The notes under the pieces: model-generated
Told to the model about the DNA's origin: nothing
The model's input: only the letters and a program-made list of their open reading frames with translations
The model's database searches: none
Part shown: piece after piece, positions 41,801 to 49,205 of the stretch
How positions within the stretch are numbered: position 1 is the stretch's first letter
How the letters are laid out: every line of letters starts with the position of its first letter
Program-made: the position numbers and the translations under genes
From: Mycobacterium paragordonae
Lineage (GTDB): Bacteria; Actinomycetota; Actinomycetes; Mycobacteriales; Mycobacteriaceae
Length of the DNA: 64,000 bases
Assembly: GCF_003614435.1 (NCBI RefSeq)
Contig: NZ_CP025546.1
Span: 4,836,001-4,900,000, forward strand
Direction: 5' to 3'

Positions 41801-44709
41801 ACCACCCACCCCAGCCTGCCGACCAGCGCGGTGGCCCAAACCTACACGACGGCAAGGCGTTCCGGGCGGCCGACGGGAAACCAGATCTACCCGCACCAAT
41901 GGCGGATCACCCTGCGGCGCACCCGGGAGGATCCCGAGACCATCGACTACCAGATGACGGCGGTCTCCCTGGCACAGCCGCCCGAACCCACGGCGGAGCA
42001 CAGCCTGACCATCAACAAGCAGACCTACACTCACGAACCGAGGGACGCCCTGTCGAGGGTGGCGATGTCTCGCGCCCTCTGGCTGAGTCAGCAGAACCGG
42101 GGAGCGTGGCCCGAGGAAGCGACGGTGATGCGTTAGCAGGCGACACTGCGGCGTCCGACCCCGACGCCGGTGATCGCGGGCGCACGGTCGCCTCGCACCT
42201 CGATGCCGAACACGCGCTGGCTCTCGCGAATGAGGCGCTGTGGAAACGTGTTCCGCCGGTGCACCCGGACGAGATCCGACATCACTTGGCGGACAGCATC
42301 TTCGGTGAGCAACGGGCCAGGGACAACGCCACCTGGTGGCGCGGACTCACTGGCGAGGAACAGCGCGCACTGATCGACTCCTATGCCCGCGAGATCGGTA
42401 ACGCCGAAGGCGTTCCCGCCTGGGCGCGCACCGAAGCCAACGAACACCGGCTGTCGAGACTGCACGACGAGTTGCAGGCCCGCAGAGAGGCGGGCGAGCA
42501 TCTGAGCCGACGAGAAGTCAAAGAGCTCAGGCGATATGAGCAACTACGAAGCACCCTCGACAAGGCCCGCGCCGAACTGGCAGGCCGCGGCGGTGAAGTC
42601 CACATCCTGGCGTTTGATCCGCACGCATTCGGCGGAGACGGCCGGATCGTGGTCAGCGTAGGACACGAACCTCATCACGCAGAGTCGGTGTCCTGGCATG
42701 TTCCCGGGATCACCACCACCATCAACAGCCTCGACATCAACCTGACGAATGCGCTGAACCATCTCGAATCGACCCGCCGGGAAGACCCGCACCTCACAGC
42801 CGCCTCGATCGCGTGGATCGGATACGACGCGCCCAGCGGCCTGGGATTGATCCGGACGCCTTTTCGAGGGCTCGCCCGGGCCGGAGGGGCCATCCTGCAC
42901 GGCGACATCGCGGCGTTCAACTCCGCCGTCGATGTCATCGCGGGTCGCCGCAACGACAACCACATCTTCGGTCATTCCTACGGTTCCACGACCACCAGCT
43001 TCGCCGGCCGCGACGGAGGACTGGCCGGACATGTCCGCAGCGTCACACTGCTGGGCTCGCCGGGCGCCGCAGCCCAGCACCGCGCCGCCGACTTCAACAT
43101 CGGCGACCGCGTCTTCGTCGCATCGTCATCGCGTGACCCGGTGACCGCGGCGGGCGCACGCGCCCCGGTGTGGCGGGGAAGGGTCCGGGGCATCGGACTC
43201 GGAATCGATCCCGCAATGCACAGTTTCGGGGCACAGCGGATCACCGCCGAGTTCCCGCACCACATGGACAATTGGGACACCAAAGGCACTCACACGGCCT
43301 ACTACGCGTTTGACACCCGGCTCGGGGTTCGTACCGAGTCGCTCGCCAACTTCGGCCGCATCGCAGCGGGTCACTTCGAGGAGGTGCAACTCGATCAGCA
43401 TCGAACCGCGCGACGGTGGTGGAGTGCCGGAAAGCTGACCGACGAACCAGTAGTGGGCCGTCCGCTGCGGTTGGAGCCGACGAACGGCGAGCCCTATTCA
43501 GTCAATCGCCGCATCTGGGACCCTGACTGGCACTCCGGCCATGCCGAAAACCATGTCGATGCCCAACAACACCTCATCGCTGACGACGGCGCGCAACCTC
43601 GCGTGCACGATGTGCACGAGGGTCGGTGTGCTCACGATGTCAGCGACTTTCTCTCCGAGCGCTACGGCCGCGACGTCGATTTGCGGACCGGGTCGACAGC
43701 GGCGGGCGTACCCGCCAGAAATCTGTTCGAAGCATGGGGATCCGCGTCAAAGTTTGCGAACTACAACGAAATCCACGATGCGCTGATACGCCACGGTGAT
43801 GGGTCGGCTGCGCTTCTCACGTCCCAGTGGGCAGGAGGTCCCGAGCAGGGAGGACATGCCTACGTCGCCGTGAATGACGGCGGCGCGGTGTATCTGGTCG
43901 ACCGCTTCGAGCCATCGGGATGGCCGCCGCCGTGGGGCCAAGACGCGGTCGACAGGACCGCCGTCGGCTACTTCGATCGTTACGGCAACCCGATCGAGCC
44001 CATGTCCGGCGGGCCCGGCCAGCTTGCGGCGGCCGACTCGATAGGACACGTGGCGGGCGCAGAGCCGGCGCCCGGCGACGACGGCCCTGCAGCTGTCACC
44101 CCGCAGCGCGATTACGATGCCAGCGGCCACACAATTCCCACCGACCGACTCGTCCATCCTCAGGCCGAGCTACTCGATCTGAGCCTGTTGGACAGCGCGG
44201 CCGCAAACCCGCACCGGGTCAGCGACGCGTTGGCGCCAGGCGTACCCAGCACACATCCGGAAGTTCAGCACATGGTTCCCGACAGCTATGACCCGCTCGC
44301 GGGCATCGGCGAGAAGGCCTGGAATGACAGGTATTGGCCGACCGGCAACCGCGACGCGCACGGCAACCCGGAGCTCGTCTGGCCGGACCCCGGGATGCAT
44401 CCGCAAGGTTTCGCCTCTCCCGAGTCACGCACACCCGTGGTGCTCAACCCGGGGCAGTTTTTCGATCGATTCGGGCCGGGTTTCGGCGTGTTCGGCTCGC
44501 CCGCGGGCACGTCGTTTCCCGAACGCGCGTTGCCCCCGCACAGCCTGGACGCAGGCTTCCATCGCTATGAAGTGCTGCGTCCCGTGCCGGTCTGGGAGGG
44601 TCCGATCGCACCCGCCATGGGGCAGCCCGGCGGCGGTGTTCAGTACTACTTCCCCCGCTCGATCGTCGATCTGGTGAACGCCGGCTATTTGAGGGAGATC
44701 CCGCTGTGA
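38899..44709 (+). CDS. Multi-domain type VII polymorphic toxin (papain-like x2, DUF1023 hydrolase, TNT)
   Basis: The 1936-residue ORF opens at GTG 38899. Domains in order: a WXG100-like/CpnT-like head with a hydrophobic helical stretch (about 1-240); a Pro/Arg/Asp-rich linker (about 290-680); a papain-fold glutamine-deamidase-type domain with C738, H848 and D865; a ~174-codon stretch (906-1079) of R/D/G/H/P-rich sequence that is the out-of-frame reading of a nested immunity gene; an alpha/beta-hydrolase (DUF1023-like) with GHSYG S1360, D1413 and H1441; a second papain-like domain with C1577, H1653 and D1668; and a C-terminal TNT-type NAD+ glycohydrolase (about 1798-1936) with R1857, R1876, H1888 and Q1915 ('GGGVQYYF'). 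It resembles CpnT in its head and tail but is more than twice as long. It may be a real fusion, or a complete toxin followed by a displaced second toxin tail that stays in frame. Confidence 0.85.
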   Translation: MGIEIPGWLRWVGDLIGEPFPEGDETACRRQADRWRYYADQLESHKDGLAAATRTTLSGFTSGALHDTLDGLLKPYASSIDQTAGQLRQMADAVDNVATEIEFAKEMFIANLAALAATLVALAASAWINWGAPVEAAAAIAGIELIISQGIRAAAAKVASEALARVIAQLVTRALGGAAVNAGISAGLNAGIQGQQIAQGNRHEFDWESWQNDVKSGAISGAVMGPILKGAHDFDAGSALGNRVKNFGASFVGNAGGAAAAQQALTGHVNLADALGAGAVFGAVDGVRSPGVHGGGPEMTALTGDRPAAPLVEPLPATQHQQTPIESTPTPAGRSGDVSGARPPDVDVPLNLGSPSHDAIPLNPSGITGADPSAPHHSAPPSTDAPTAGSPSGAQPAAGHAASAPTGPQTAPSTGPAGPSTGGPHAAGTRAGVSDVAAAPAARTFEAVAPAREIATPPSHEFTRESTPSRDGSALREMPAPRDTPPPRDAPAPHDTPPARDAQPPRDAQPPRDAQPRRDGAPPRDGAPSRDGQAPRDAQSPKDATPHRGETAEERSRPAAQASRVGGEPPADTVRRAESAADRGSGATGPRENRPDPHSPHAAEATPSVFAAAMSPDAGRPMPSDNLRAADPLGAQQEPTSEPSPRRPDADVARGGDDLPPPGPGPIDPTGFDNPANHRTYGPNELAPLEDPMHQAALEQALQGPDGDYRVGADPRTNAYGDLVNDGGPTVDGRANNCLDCALAGLASFYGDPTVSVPRFLDQRPDGTTDLISGEASGLDRARAWLRDDLHLSDQNLSVREQYAALHREITLSGPGSSALVVSEWHARDAAGSLLYHPDGTPVLDGSHATVVVYPHDGAGPVWWDPQNSLTSDHPPAMLVSESAYLWSTPIPADHFGPTPDQGGRHGAAGDRGTSTGLPGSDLPRPHLPGDPVRDGLGRFTDPGGGQYRGAADRAGEAGDRLGDRDRHHPPQPADQRGGPNLHDGKAFRAADGKPDLPAPMADHPAAHPGGSRDHRLPDDGGLPGTAARTHGGAQPDHQQADLHSRTEGRPVEGGDVSRPLAESAEPGSVARGSDGDALAGDTAASDPDAGDRGRTVASHLDAEHALALANEALWKRVPPVHPDEIRHHLADSIFGEQRARDNATWWRGLTGEEQRALIDSYAREIGNAEGVPAWARTEANEHRLSRLHDELQARREAGEHLSRREVKELRRYEQLRSTLDKARAELAGRGGEVHILAFDPHAFGGDGRIVVSVGHEPHHAESVSWHVPGITTTINSLDINLTNALNHLESTRREDPHLTAASIAWIGYDAPSGLGLIRTPFRGLARAGGAILHGDIAAFNSAVDVIAGRRNDNHIFGHSYGSTTTSFAGRDGGLAGHVRSVTLLGSPGAAAQHRAADFNIGDRVFVASSSRDPVTAAGARAPVWRGRVRGIGLGIDPAMHSFGAQRITAEFPHHMDNWDTKGTHTAYYAFDTRLGVRTESLANFGRIAAGHFEEVQLDQHRTARRWWSAGKLTDEPVVGRPLRLEPTNGEPYSVNRRIWDPDWHSGHAENHVDAQQHLIADDGAQPRVHDVHEGRCAHDVSDFLSERYGRDVDLRTGSTAAGVPARNLFEAWGSASKFANYNEIHDALIRHGDGSAALLTSQWAGGPEQGGHAYVAVNDGGAVYLVDRFEPSGWPPPWGQDAVDRTAVGYFDRYGNPIEPMSGGPGQLAAADSIGHVAGAEPAPGDDGPAAVTPQRDYDASGHTIPTDRLVHPQAELLDLSLLDSAAANPHRVSDALAPGVPSTHPEVQHMVPDSYDPLAGIGEKAWNDRYWPTGNRDAHGNPELVWPDPGMHPQGFASPESRTPVVLNPGQFFDRFGPGFGVFGSPAGTSFPERALPPHSLDAGFHRYEVLRPVPVWEGPIAPAMGQPGGGVQYYFPRSIVDLVNAGYLREIPL
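40336..40545 (+). repeat. Degenerate RDxxPP repeat in the toxin linker
   Basis: A 15-bp-period GC-rich repeat built on 'CGCGACGCGCAGCCGCCA' encodes about a dozen R-D-x-x-P units ('PPRDAQPPRDAQ', 'PPRDGAPSRDG'). It forms the flexible linker between the secretion head and the first enzymatic domain, and is a likely site of recombination between toxin tails. Confidence 0.75.
41615..42136 (+). CDS. Immunity-like protein nested out of frame inside the toxin ORF
   Basis: The 173-residue protein starts at ATG 41615 with a near-perfect AAGGAGG (41603-41609) five bases upstream, one frame from the toxin. It reads as a normal folded protein ('YLAQIFPDRTFRVTQFEMGW', 'IGQAKLVIDSETGIVTTHPS', 'YPHQWRITLRR'). 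The pattern 'FE-x-GW...(A)-LV-D-TG-V' matches the YrhB/Imm35-like domain of the genes at 45025 and 46545. It begins ~120 bp after the catalytic Asp of the first papain-like domain, where a cognate immunity gene would stand. Codon third positions in this frame are strongly G/C. The toxin frame over the same bases encodes low-complexity sequence. Confidence 0.85.
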   Translation: MVQLATEEQAQAYLAQIFPDRTFRVTQFEMGWVVSPIPAEDNTAGQPIGQAKLVIDSETGIVTTHPSLPTSAVAQTYTTARRSGRPTGNQIYPHQWRITLRRTREDPETIDYQMTAVSLAQPPEPTAEHSLTINKQTYTHEPRDALSRVAMSRALWLSQQNRGAWPEEATVMR

Positions 44710-44957
44710 ACCTGGACGAACTGGCTCGCGTACTCGACGCGATCGGCATTTCCTCCCAAGTGCTGGCTTTGGGCGGTCATGCGGACTATTCGTGGTGCGT
44801 CGAGCGGGCCCAGGACGGTGCATGGGAGGTGTACTGGTCAGAGCGCGGAAACAAGAACGGGCTCGTCCGGCTGCCCACCGAGACGGATGCGTGCTATCAA
44901 TTGCTCGGCCGGCTCGCCTATAGCCAGCTTCTCGCAGGCGCGATACGGCCGTCATGA
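44706..44957 (+). CDS. Small protein coupled to the TNT tail, putative immunity factor
   Basis: An 83-residue acidic protein ('MNLDELARVLDAIG' ... 'GGHADYSWCVERAQDGAWEVYWSERG') whose GTG start overlaps the toxin stop by 4 bp. It begins exactly where a TNT domain ends, the position of IFT (Rv3902c) after CpnT, though it is much shorter than IFT (about 176) and I see no clear similarity to it. Translational coupling and position make an anti-TNT role plausible. No catalytic motif is visible. Confidence 0.6.
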   Translation: MNLDELARVLDAIGISSQVLALGGHADYSWCVERAQDGAWEVYWSERGNKNGLVRLPTETDACYQLLGRLAYSQLLAGAIRPS

Positions 44958-45024
44958 ACCTGACACTCCGGAAGGTCCAGAGCGAGACGCCTCGGAGACC
45001 ACACGATGTAGGCGGTCGGTGGCG

Positions 45025-46548
45025 GTGAGCATCAGTGCTGCCGAGGCGATCGCCGCCGTCAGTGATTACCTTCGGGCGACGGGAATCGACTATCCGACGG
45101 GCGGTTTGGTCGCCGACCGCTTTGAAGCGGGCTGGTCGGTATACCAGCCGGTACGCGTCGACACCGGTGATCCCGAAGCGTTCCTGGCGATGCCCGTCGA
45201 CCGGGCGGTTTTCTTGGTCGGTGACAGCGGACGGATCGAGCAGACGTCGTCGTCGACGCCACCGCAACTGGCGCGACAAAGGTTCGTCGAGCGGGAGCGT
45301 GCCCTGGCCCACGCGGGTGAATTCGGCGACTCGGCTGAGTTCATGACCGAATTCGCCGAGTCGTTCAGCCCGGGGCCCGACGGAGGCCGGCCGGTCGCCC
45401 GTGACTTCACGATGGTCGATGACGGCGCGGCGCAGAATCCGGAGGTATCGCGCCGCGATGAACAGATCGGTGCCCGAGCTTCAGCGATGCTGGACCCGGT
45501 CGCCCAGGAACTGGCGCAGCTGGGTCCACCGGGCTGGCAGGTCTTCAGCGCAGTATTTGCGCTGACGGTACGGGGCGGCAGCGCCCAGTGCGCATTCGCC
45601 ACCGGCGACGGTTGGCAGCCGATCACCGTGCCGCGCTCGGTGATGGAACTCGTGCACGCCCAACGCGAGACGAGCGCCCAAATGTCGGCCGGGCCCTGGT
45701 GGCGGTTGCTGCTCACGGTGACCAGTGATGGCCAATTGAGAGCCGACTACGACTACGGCGATCAACCCTTCCCCGAGAACCAACTCCAGCCTGCGGAGAA
45801 TTACCGCGACGATATCGGCGCCCACCCACGCCCGCGGCTACCTGTCTGGCTTGCCGGCTACATCGCCGGGCCCGCCGCTCAGGGCCGCACCGCGGCCCAA
45901 GCCGCAGCGGCAGTGGCGACGGACCAGTCGGCGGGTCGTCAAGGCGCCGAGACGGACGACATCGAGCCGCTGCCCGACACCTGGAGCCGGTGGTCCGTGC
46001 TCGCCGCGGTCTACGCGGGCGCCCGTTCGCAGTGGGGGCCGCGGATCGCCGTGGGCTTGGCATCGTATGAATCCGACGCTCGCAGCGGATCGAGCTTGTA
46101 CCTCCTTCCCGGCAACCGGGCGGTGCTCTCGGGCGGACTGTGGAACTCCGCCCTGCTCACAGAGGCCTACCTGGGACGACAACCGCTGCCCGACCTCTAC
46201 TGCGGCGCCCCGGTCTGGGTCGACGATTCGGTGCTGAACAGCCGAAACCAAAACGGCCTGCTCAGCTTCTGCTATTGGTGGACCGACGGCCGCTGGTGGC
46301 GTGGTGCGACCGACACCTTCGACGAACTCGACGACCCGCTGCCGGTGATCTGGACCCCCGAGGAGACAGTTGGCGCCATGGCCTCCGTCGTGGGCCCGGG
46401 CGTGGAGGCCGCCTGTCACCGGCTTCTGTCCTCGGCCCAAGATCATCAGGTCAGTCGAGATGAGCTCGCCCCCGTTTTCGCTCAGTTCGGGCACCCGGAT
46501 CTCGACGCCGCGTACGAACAACTCTCCCTGGCCGGCCTGACCCGATGA
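45025..46548 (+). CDS. Multi-domain immunity-like protein
   Basis: The 507-residue protein (GTG 45025; upstream in-frame sequence from 44779 overlaps the previous gene and is not used) has three parts. Residues 1-95 are a YrhB/Imm35-like domain ('DRFEAGWSVYQPV', 'RAVFLVGDSGRIEQTSS'). Residues ~165-275 hold 'GPPGWQVFSAVFALTVRGG' and 'GPWWRLLLTVTSDGQLRADY', a pattern also found in the genes at 51977 and 55145. The last ~190 residues are a Trp-rich domain ('SFCYWWTDGRWW'). No signal or membrane segment is present, so it is cytosolic. It probably protects the producer from one or more domains of the toxin. Confidence 0.65.
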   Translation: MSISAAEAIAAVSDYLRATGIDYPTGGLVADRFEAGWSVYQPVRVDTGDPEAFLAMPVDRAVFLVGDSGRIEQTSSSTPPQLARQRFVERERALAHAGEFGDSAEFMTEFAESFSPGPDGGRPVARDFTMVDDGAAQNPEVSRRDEQIGARASAMLDPVAQELAQLGPPGWQVFSAVFALTVRGGSAQCAFATGDGWQPITVPRSVMELVHAQRETSAQMSAGPWWRLLLTVTSDGQLRADYDYGDQPFPENQLQPAENYRDDIGAHPRPRLPVWLAGYIAGPAAQGRTAAQAAAAVATDQSAGRQGAETDDIEPLPDTWSRWSVLAAVYAGARSQWGPRIAVGLASYESDARSGSSLYLLPGNRAVLSGGLWNSALLTEAYLGRQPLPDLYCGAPVWVDDSVLNSRNQNGLLSFCYWWTDGRWWRGATDTFDELDDPLPVIWTPEETVGAMASVVGPGVEAACHRLLSSAQDHQVSRDELAPVFAQFGHPDLDAAYEQLSLAGLTR

Positions 46549-47258
46549 GCCCGGCCACCGATACCGCGATCACCGTCGCCGCGTTCGTCGTCAGCGCGCC
46601 GCTCGTGATTTTCTTCGGCCTCCCCTTCGGCGTCTTCACCGCCGGCGTCGCAATGGATCAGCAACAGGCGCGTCCTGGCCGAATCGATGCGCTGCAGCGC
46701 GCGGCAGCACTTGCGGTGCCGCCTCTGTTGCTCTTCGGGATCTACCTCACGGCAGTGGTTCTCGCCGCCAGGGCGAGCGGGCCCACGTTCTACTACCCAC
46801 TCATCGCGGTCCCCCTCGGTTTCGCAGCCTGGTACGCGACCCTCGTCGGACTCAGCGAACGGGTCCAGCACACCCGCATGGCCGGACCATCCGTCGAAAA
46901 CCCTCAGGCCGCACTGCGCCGCGCTTTCGCCGCCACGACGATCAACACCGCGGAACAGGCGGTGACCGCGGTGATCGAGCACCTCGGCGAGGCGGGAATC
47001 GATCACCCCACGACAGCTTTGGTGGCAGAACGACTCGGTAACGGCTGGCTGGTACATGCCAAGGCGCCGGTCGACCCCAGTACTGCGGCGACGCCCGTGC
47101 ACGCACCGTTCGACACGGCGGTGTTCCTTGTCGGTAGCGACGGACGCATCCAACAAACGGCGTCGACCACCCCTCCCTCGGCGGCACGTCGAAGACTGGC
47201 CGAGTTGGAACGCGAGCTCGACCCGGGCAACCCCGTGCGGAAATCTGGCGAGGAATAG
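46545..47258 (+). CDS. Membrane-anchored YrhB/Imm35-like immunity protein
   Basis: The 237-residue protein has three hydrophobic segments in its first 105 residues ('AAFVVSAPLVIFFGLPFGVF', 'AALAVPPLLLFGIYLTAVVL', 'YYPLIAVPLGFAAWYATLVG'), then a cytosolic YrhB/Imm35-like domain ('AERLGNGWLVHAKAP', 'FDTAVFLVGSDGRIQQTAS'). The domain is clearly paralogous to the N-terminus of 45025-46548, so one arose from the other. The start overlaps the upstream stop by 4 bp. Membrane anchoring may place the immunity domain at the site of toxin export or entry. Confidence 0.65.
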   Translation: MSPATDTAITVAAFVVSAPLVIFFGLPFGVFTAGVAMDQQQARPGRIDALQRAAALAVPPLLLFGIYLTAVVLAARASGPTFYYPLIAVPLGFAAWYATLVGLSERVQHTRMAGPSVENPQAALRRAFAATTINTAEQAVTAVIEHLGEAGIDHPTTALVAERLGNGWLVHAKAPVDPSTAATPVHAPFDTAVFLVGSDGRIQQTASTTPPSAARRRLAELERELDPGNPVRKSGEE

Positions 47259-47403
47259 TGCTGACTCGGTGTCTTATGCTGGCAGGACGTTCCGTTGGCC
47301 ACGCGCCTGGCACTGGGCAACCAGCGACCATTCCGGGGATAGGCGAGGTCGAGTCAACCGGCACTCGACGCGACCGACGGCACACTGAGGGGAGTTACCT
47401 GCC

Positions 47404-47763
47404 ATGTCTGTTGACGAGCCGCCGTCACTGGGATCGTTGAACGATTCGACACAACAACTGCGCCAATGGGGGCAGAACGTGCCGGAAGACATTCTCAAAC
47501 TCGACCGAGCGGCCATGAGTCAATGGTTCGCCGCCGCCGGGCGGCTGGCGGACGCGCTGCACGAGCAAGCAGCCTCTGCCGGCAACCTCAAAATAAACGA
47601 GGGAGTCGTCGGCAGCTTCCAGTCGGCCAGAGTCACCGCGCGCAATTTAAACGAGACCGGCGACGCTATTCGACAACGGATCAGCGAGTATGCAACCTTC
47701 GCCACAGCGCTGCGAGACTTCTCGAATGCGGCTTACAACGCACTGCTCGACGCCGACCGTTGA
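47404..47763 (+). CDS. Small helical secreted protein (Esx/PE-like) of second substrate module
   Basis: A 119-residue helical protein ('RQWGQNVPEDILKLDRAAMSQWFAAAGRLADALHEQ' region and a second helix after 'NEGVVGSFQSARVTARNL') with the length and two-helix pattern of a WXG100/PE-type substrate. There is no clear W-x-G. A 145-bp gap upstream, with TATGCT at about 47276, may carry its promoter. The next gene begins 35 bp later. Confidence 0.55.
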   Translation: MSVDEPPSLGSLNDSTQQLRQWGQNVPEDILKLDRAAMSQWFAAAGRLADALHEQAASAGNLKINEGVVGSFQSARVTARNLNETGDAIRQRISEYATFATALRDFSNAAYNALLDADR

Positions 47764-47798
47764 GCAGTGTCTGCCATTGATGAGTCAGAGCGCCGCAT

Positions 47799-49184
47799 AT
47801 GTCTAATGATCCGGCCGATCTAGAGTGGACAGTTCACGACGATCAATATCTCGGCGACCCGGGTCCGGAAAACTATAAGCTGCCCCACCTCATAAAGTCG
47901 TATATCGGCCAAACGCTCTTCAACGACTTGAATAACCTCGACAGCACCAAGAGTGCGGGCCAGAAAACCAAAGCCGCGCCCCTTGAACATATCAACACTT
48001 TCGTCGAAGGCTACGACGGTTTGAAGGACGCCGCAGACGATATCGCGGTCGGGCACCACAACCTCTGGAACAACATCAGCACTGCTCTGCAGGGTGCACA
48101 CGATGCTTTCCAGGACGCCATCGCAGCAGCAGAAAACAGCCTTTCCGGCGCGACAGCGACTGCCGTCTTCAAAAAGGCCAGGGAATCGCTCGGCTACCTC
48201 ATGGCGTTAACCGACGCGACTCAACGCATGGATCCGCTGGTCGACACATTCTCACGGGACATCAAAGAAACACGAGACTGGTTCATCGCGGCCAAGGCGC
48301 AGTTGGATAACGACGCCAAAGCCAGGGCCGCTTATATGGACATACCGGAAAATGAAGCCAGGGACGACCTGCTCGTAGCTCATTACAATCGTGAAGCGCA
48401 GCAAACGATCCACTCGTTCTACAACCCGCCGATCGAATGGATCGGCCAACGGCATCCCGACATGTCGACCGCACCGCCCCAGATCGGGGGCTCGCCCTCG
48501 ACGGGCGCGGGTGGATCAGGAGGGGGACCCCCGGGCGGCCTGAAGCCGGGTGGTCTGGGGGCGCCCGCGACTCCGTCCCCCGGAGGACTCGCTCTGCCCG
48601 ACGCTCCGGCGCCCCAGCCCGGCGCGTCGACCCCATCGGCGAATGCGCTGCAGGGCCTCGGCGATGCGGCGAAGGGCGCCGGTGACGCAGCCAACAATGC
48701 AGGTCAACAAGCGCAGAATGCCGCGGGCCAGGCTGGCAACGCCGCAAATCAAGCACTCGGTCAGACTCCGAAAGGCGGGCAGGGCGGCGCGGGCGGCCTA
48801 CCGGAGGGGGTGTTGGGTTTAGGGCCGAAAGGGCTCAAGGGCGCCACCACCGGTTCGGGATCGGGCGCCCGCGGTGCGGGGGCCGGCGGTGCGGGTGCTC
48901 GATCTCCAGCCGTCAGCAAACCTTCCGGCCAACTGACGGCGCCGAGCAAGGCAGTCACTCCCGCGCAGGCCGCGAGGTCAGGGGTGGCAGCCGGGGCCGG
49001 GTCGGCCGGCGCGGGCACGCCAGTCGCCGGCCAGCGCGGCCAAGGTGGCGCCGCCAAAGAACACAAGGTCAGCAAGGCGTTGCGTCACACCAAGCACGGC
49101 CAAGAGGTGATCGGTGAAACCGAAGGGGTGGTTCCCGTCGTCGGCGACGAGTCCAAGGAAACCAATCCGACAGATCGGACGTAA
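47799..49184 (+). CDS. EspB/PPE-like secreted protein with Gly/Ala/Pro-rich tail
   Basis: The first ~215 of 461 residues form a long helical bundle with 'HHNLWNNISTALQGAHDAF', 'GYLMALTDATQRMDPLVDTF' and 'AYMDIPENEARDDLLVAHY'. The rest is a Gly/Pro/Ala-rich region with an Ala-Gln-Asn segment resembling the tails of EspB and PPE proteins. The helical part uses less GC-rich codons than its neighbours, a hint of different origin. It lies between a small helical protein and an EspG-like chaperone, so it is probably an exported substrate. Confidence 0.55.
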   Translation: MSNDPADLEWTVHDDQYLGDPGPENYKLPHLIKSYIGQTLFNDLNNLDSTKSAGQKTKAAPLEHINTFVEGYDGLKDAADDIAVGHHNLWNNISTALQGAHDAFQDAIAAAENSLSGATATAVFKKARESLGYLMALTDATQRMDPLVDTFSRDIKETRDWFIAAKAQLDNDAKARAAYMDIPENEARDDLLVAHYNREAQQTIHSFYNPPIEWIGQRHPDMSTAPPQIGGSPSTGAGGSGGGPPGGLKPGGLGAPATPSPGGLALPDAPAPQPGASTPSANALQGLGDAAKGAGDAANNAGQQAQNAAGQAGNAANQALGQTPKGGQGGAGGLPEGVLGLGPKGLKGATTGSGSGARGAGAGGAGARSPAVSKPSGQLTAPSKAVTPAQAARSGVAAGAGSAGAGTPVAGQRGQGGAAKEHKVSKALRHTKHGQEVIGETEGVVPVVGDESKETNPTDRT

Positions 49185-49205
49185 ACGAGCGCAAGGCATT
49201 CCAGC

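Noticed and set aside
44779..45024. Upstream extension of the 45025 immunity-like gene
   Set aside because: The extension overlaps the 83-residue gene in another frame and reads as Arg/Gly-rich nonsense; homology with the paralog at 46545 starts after GTG 45025.
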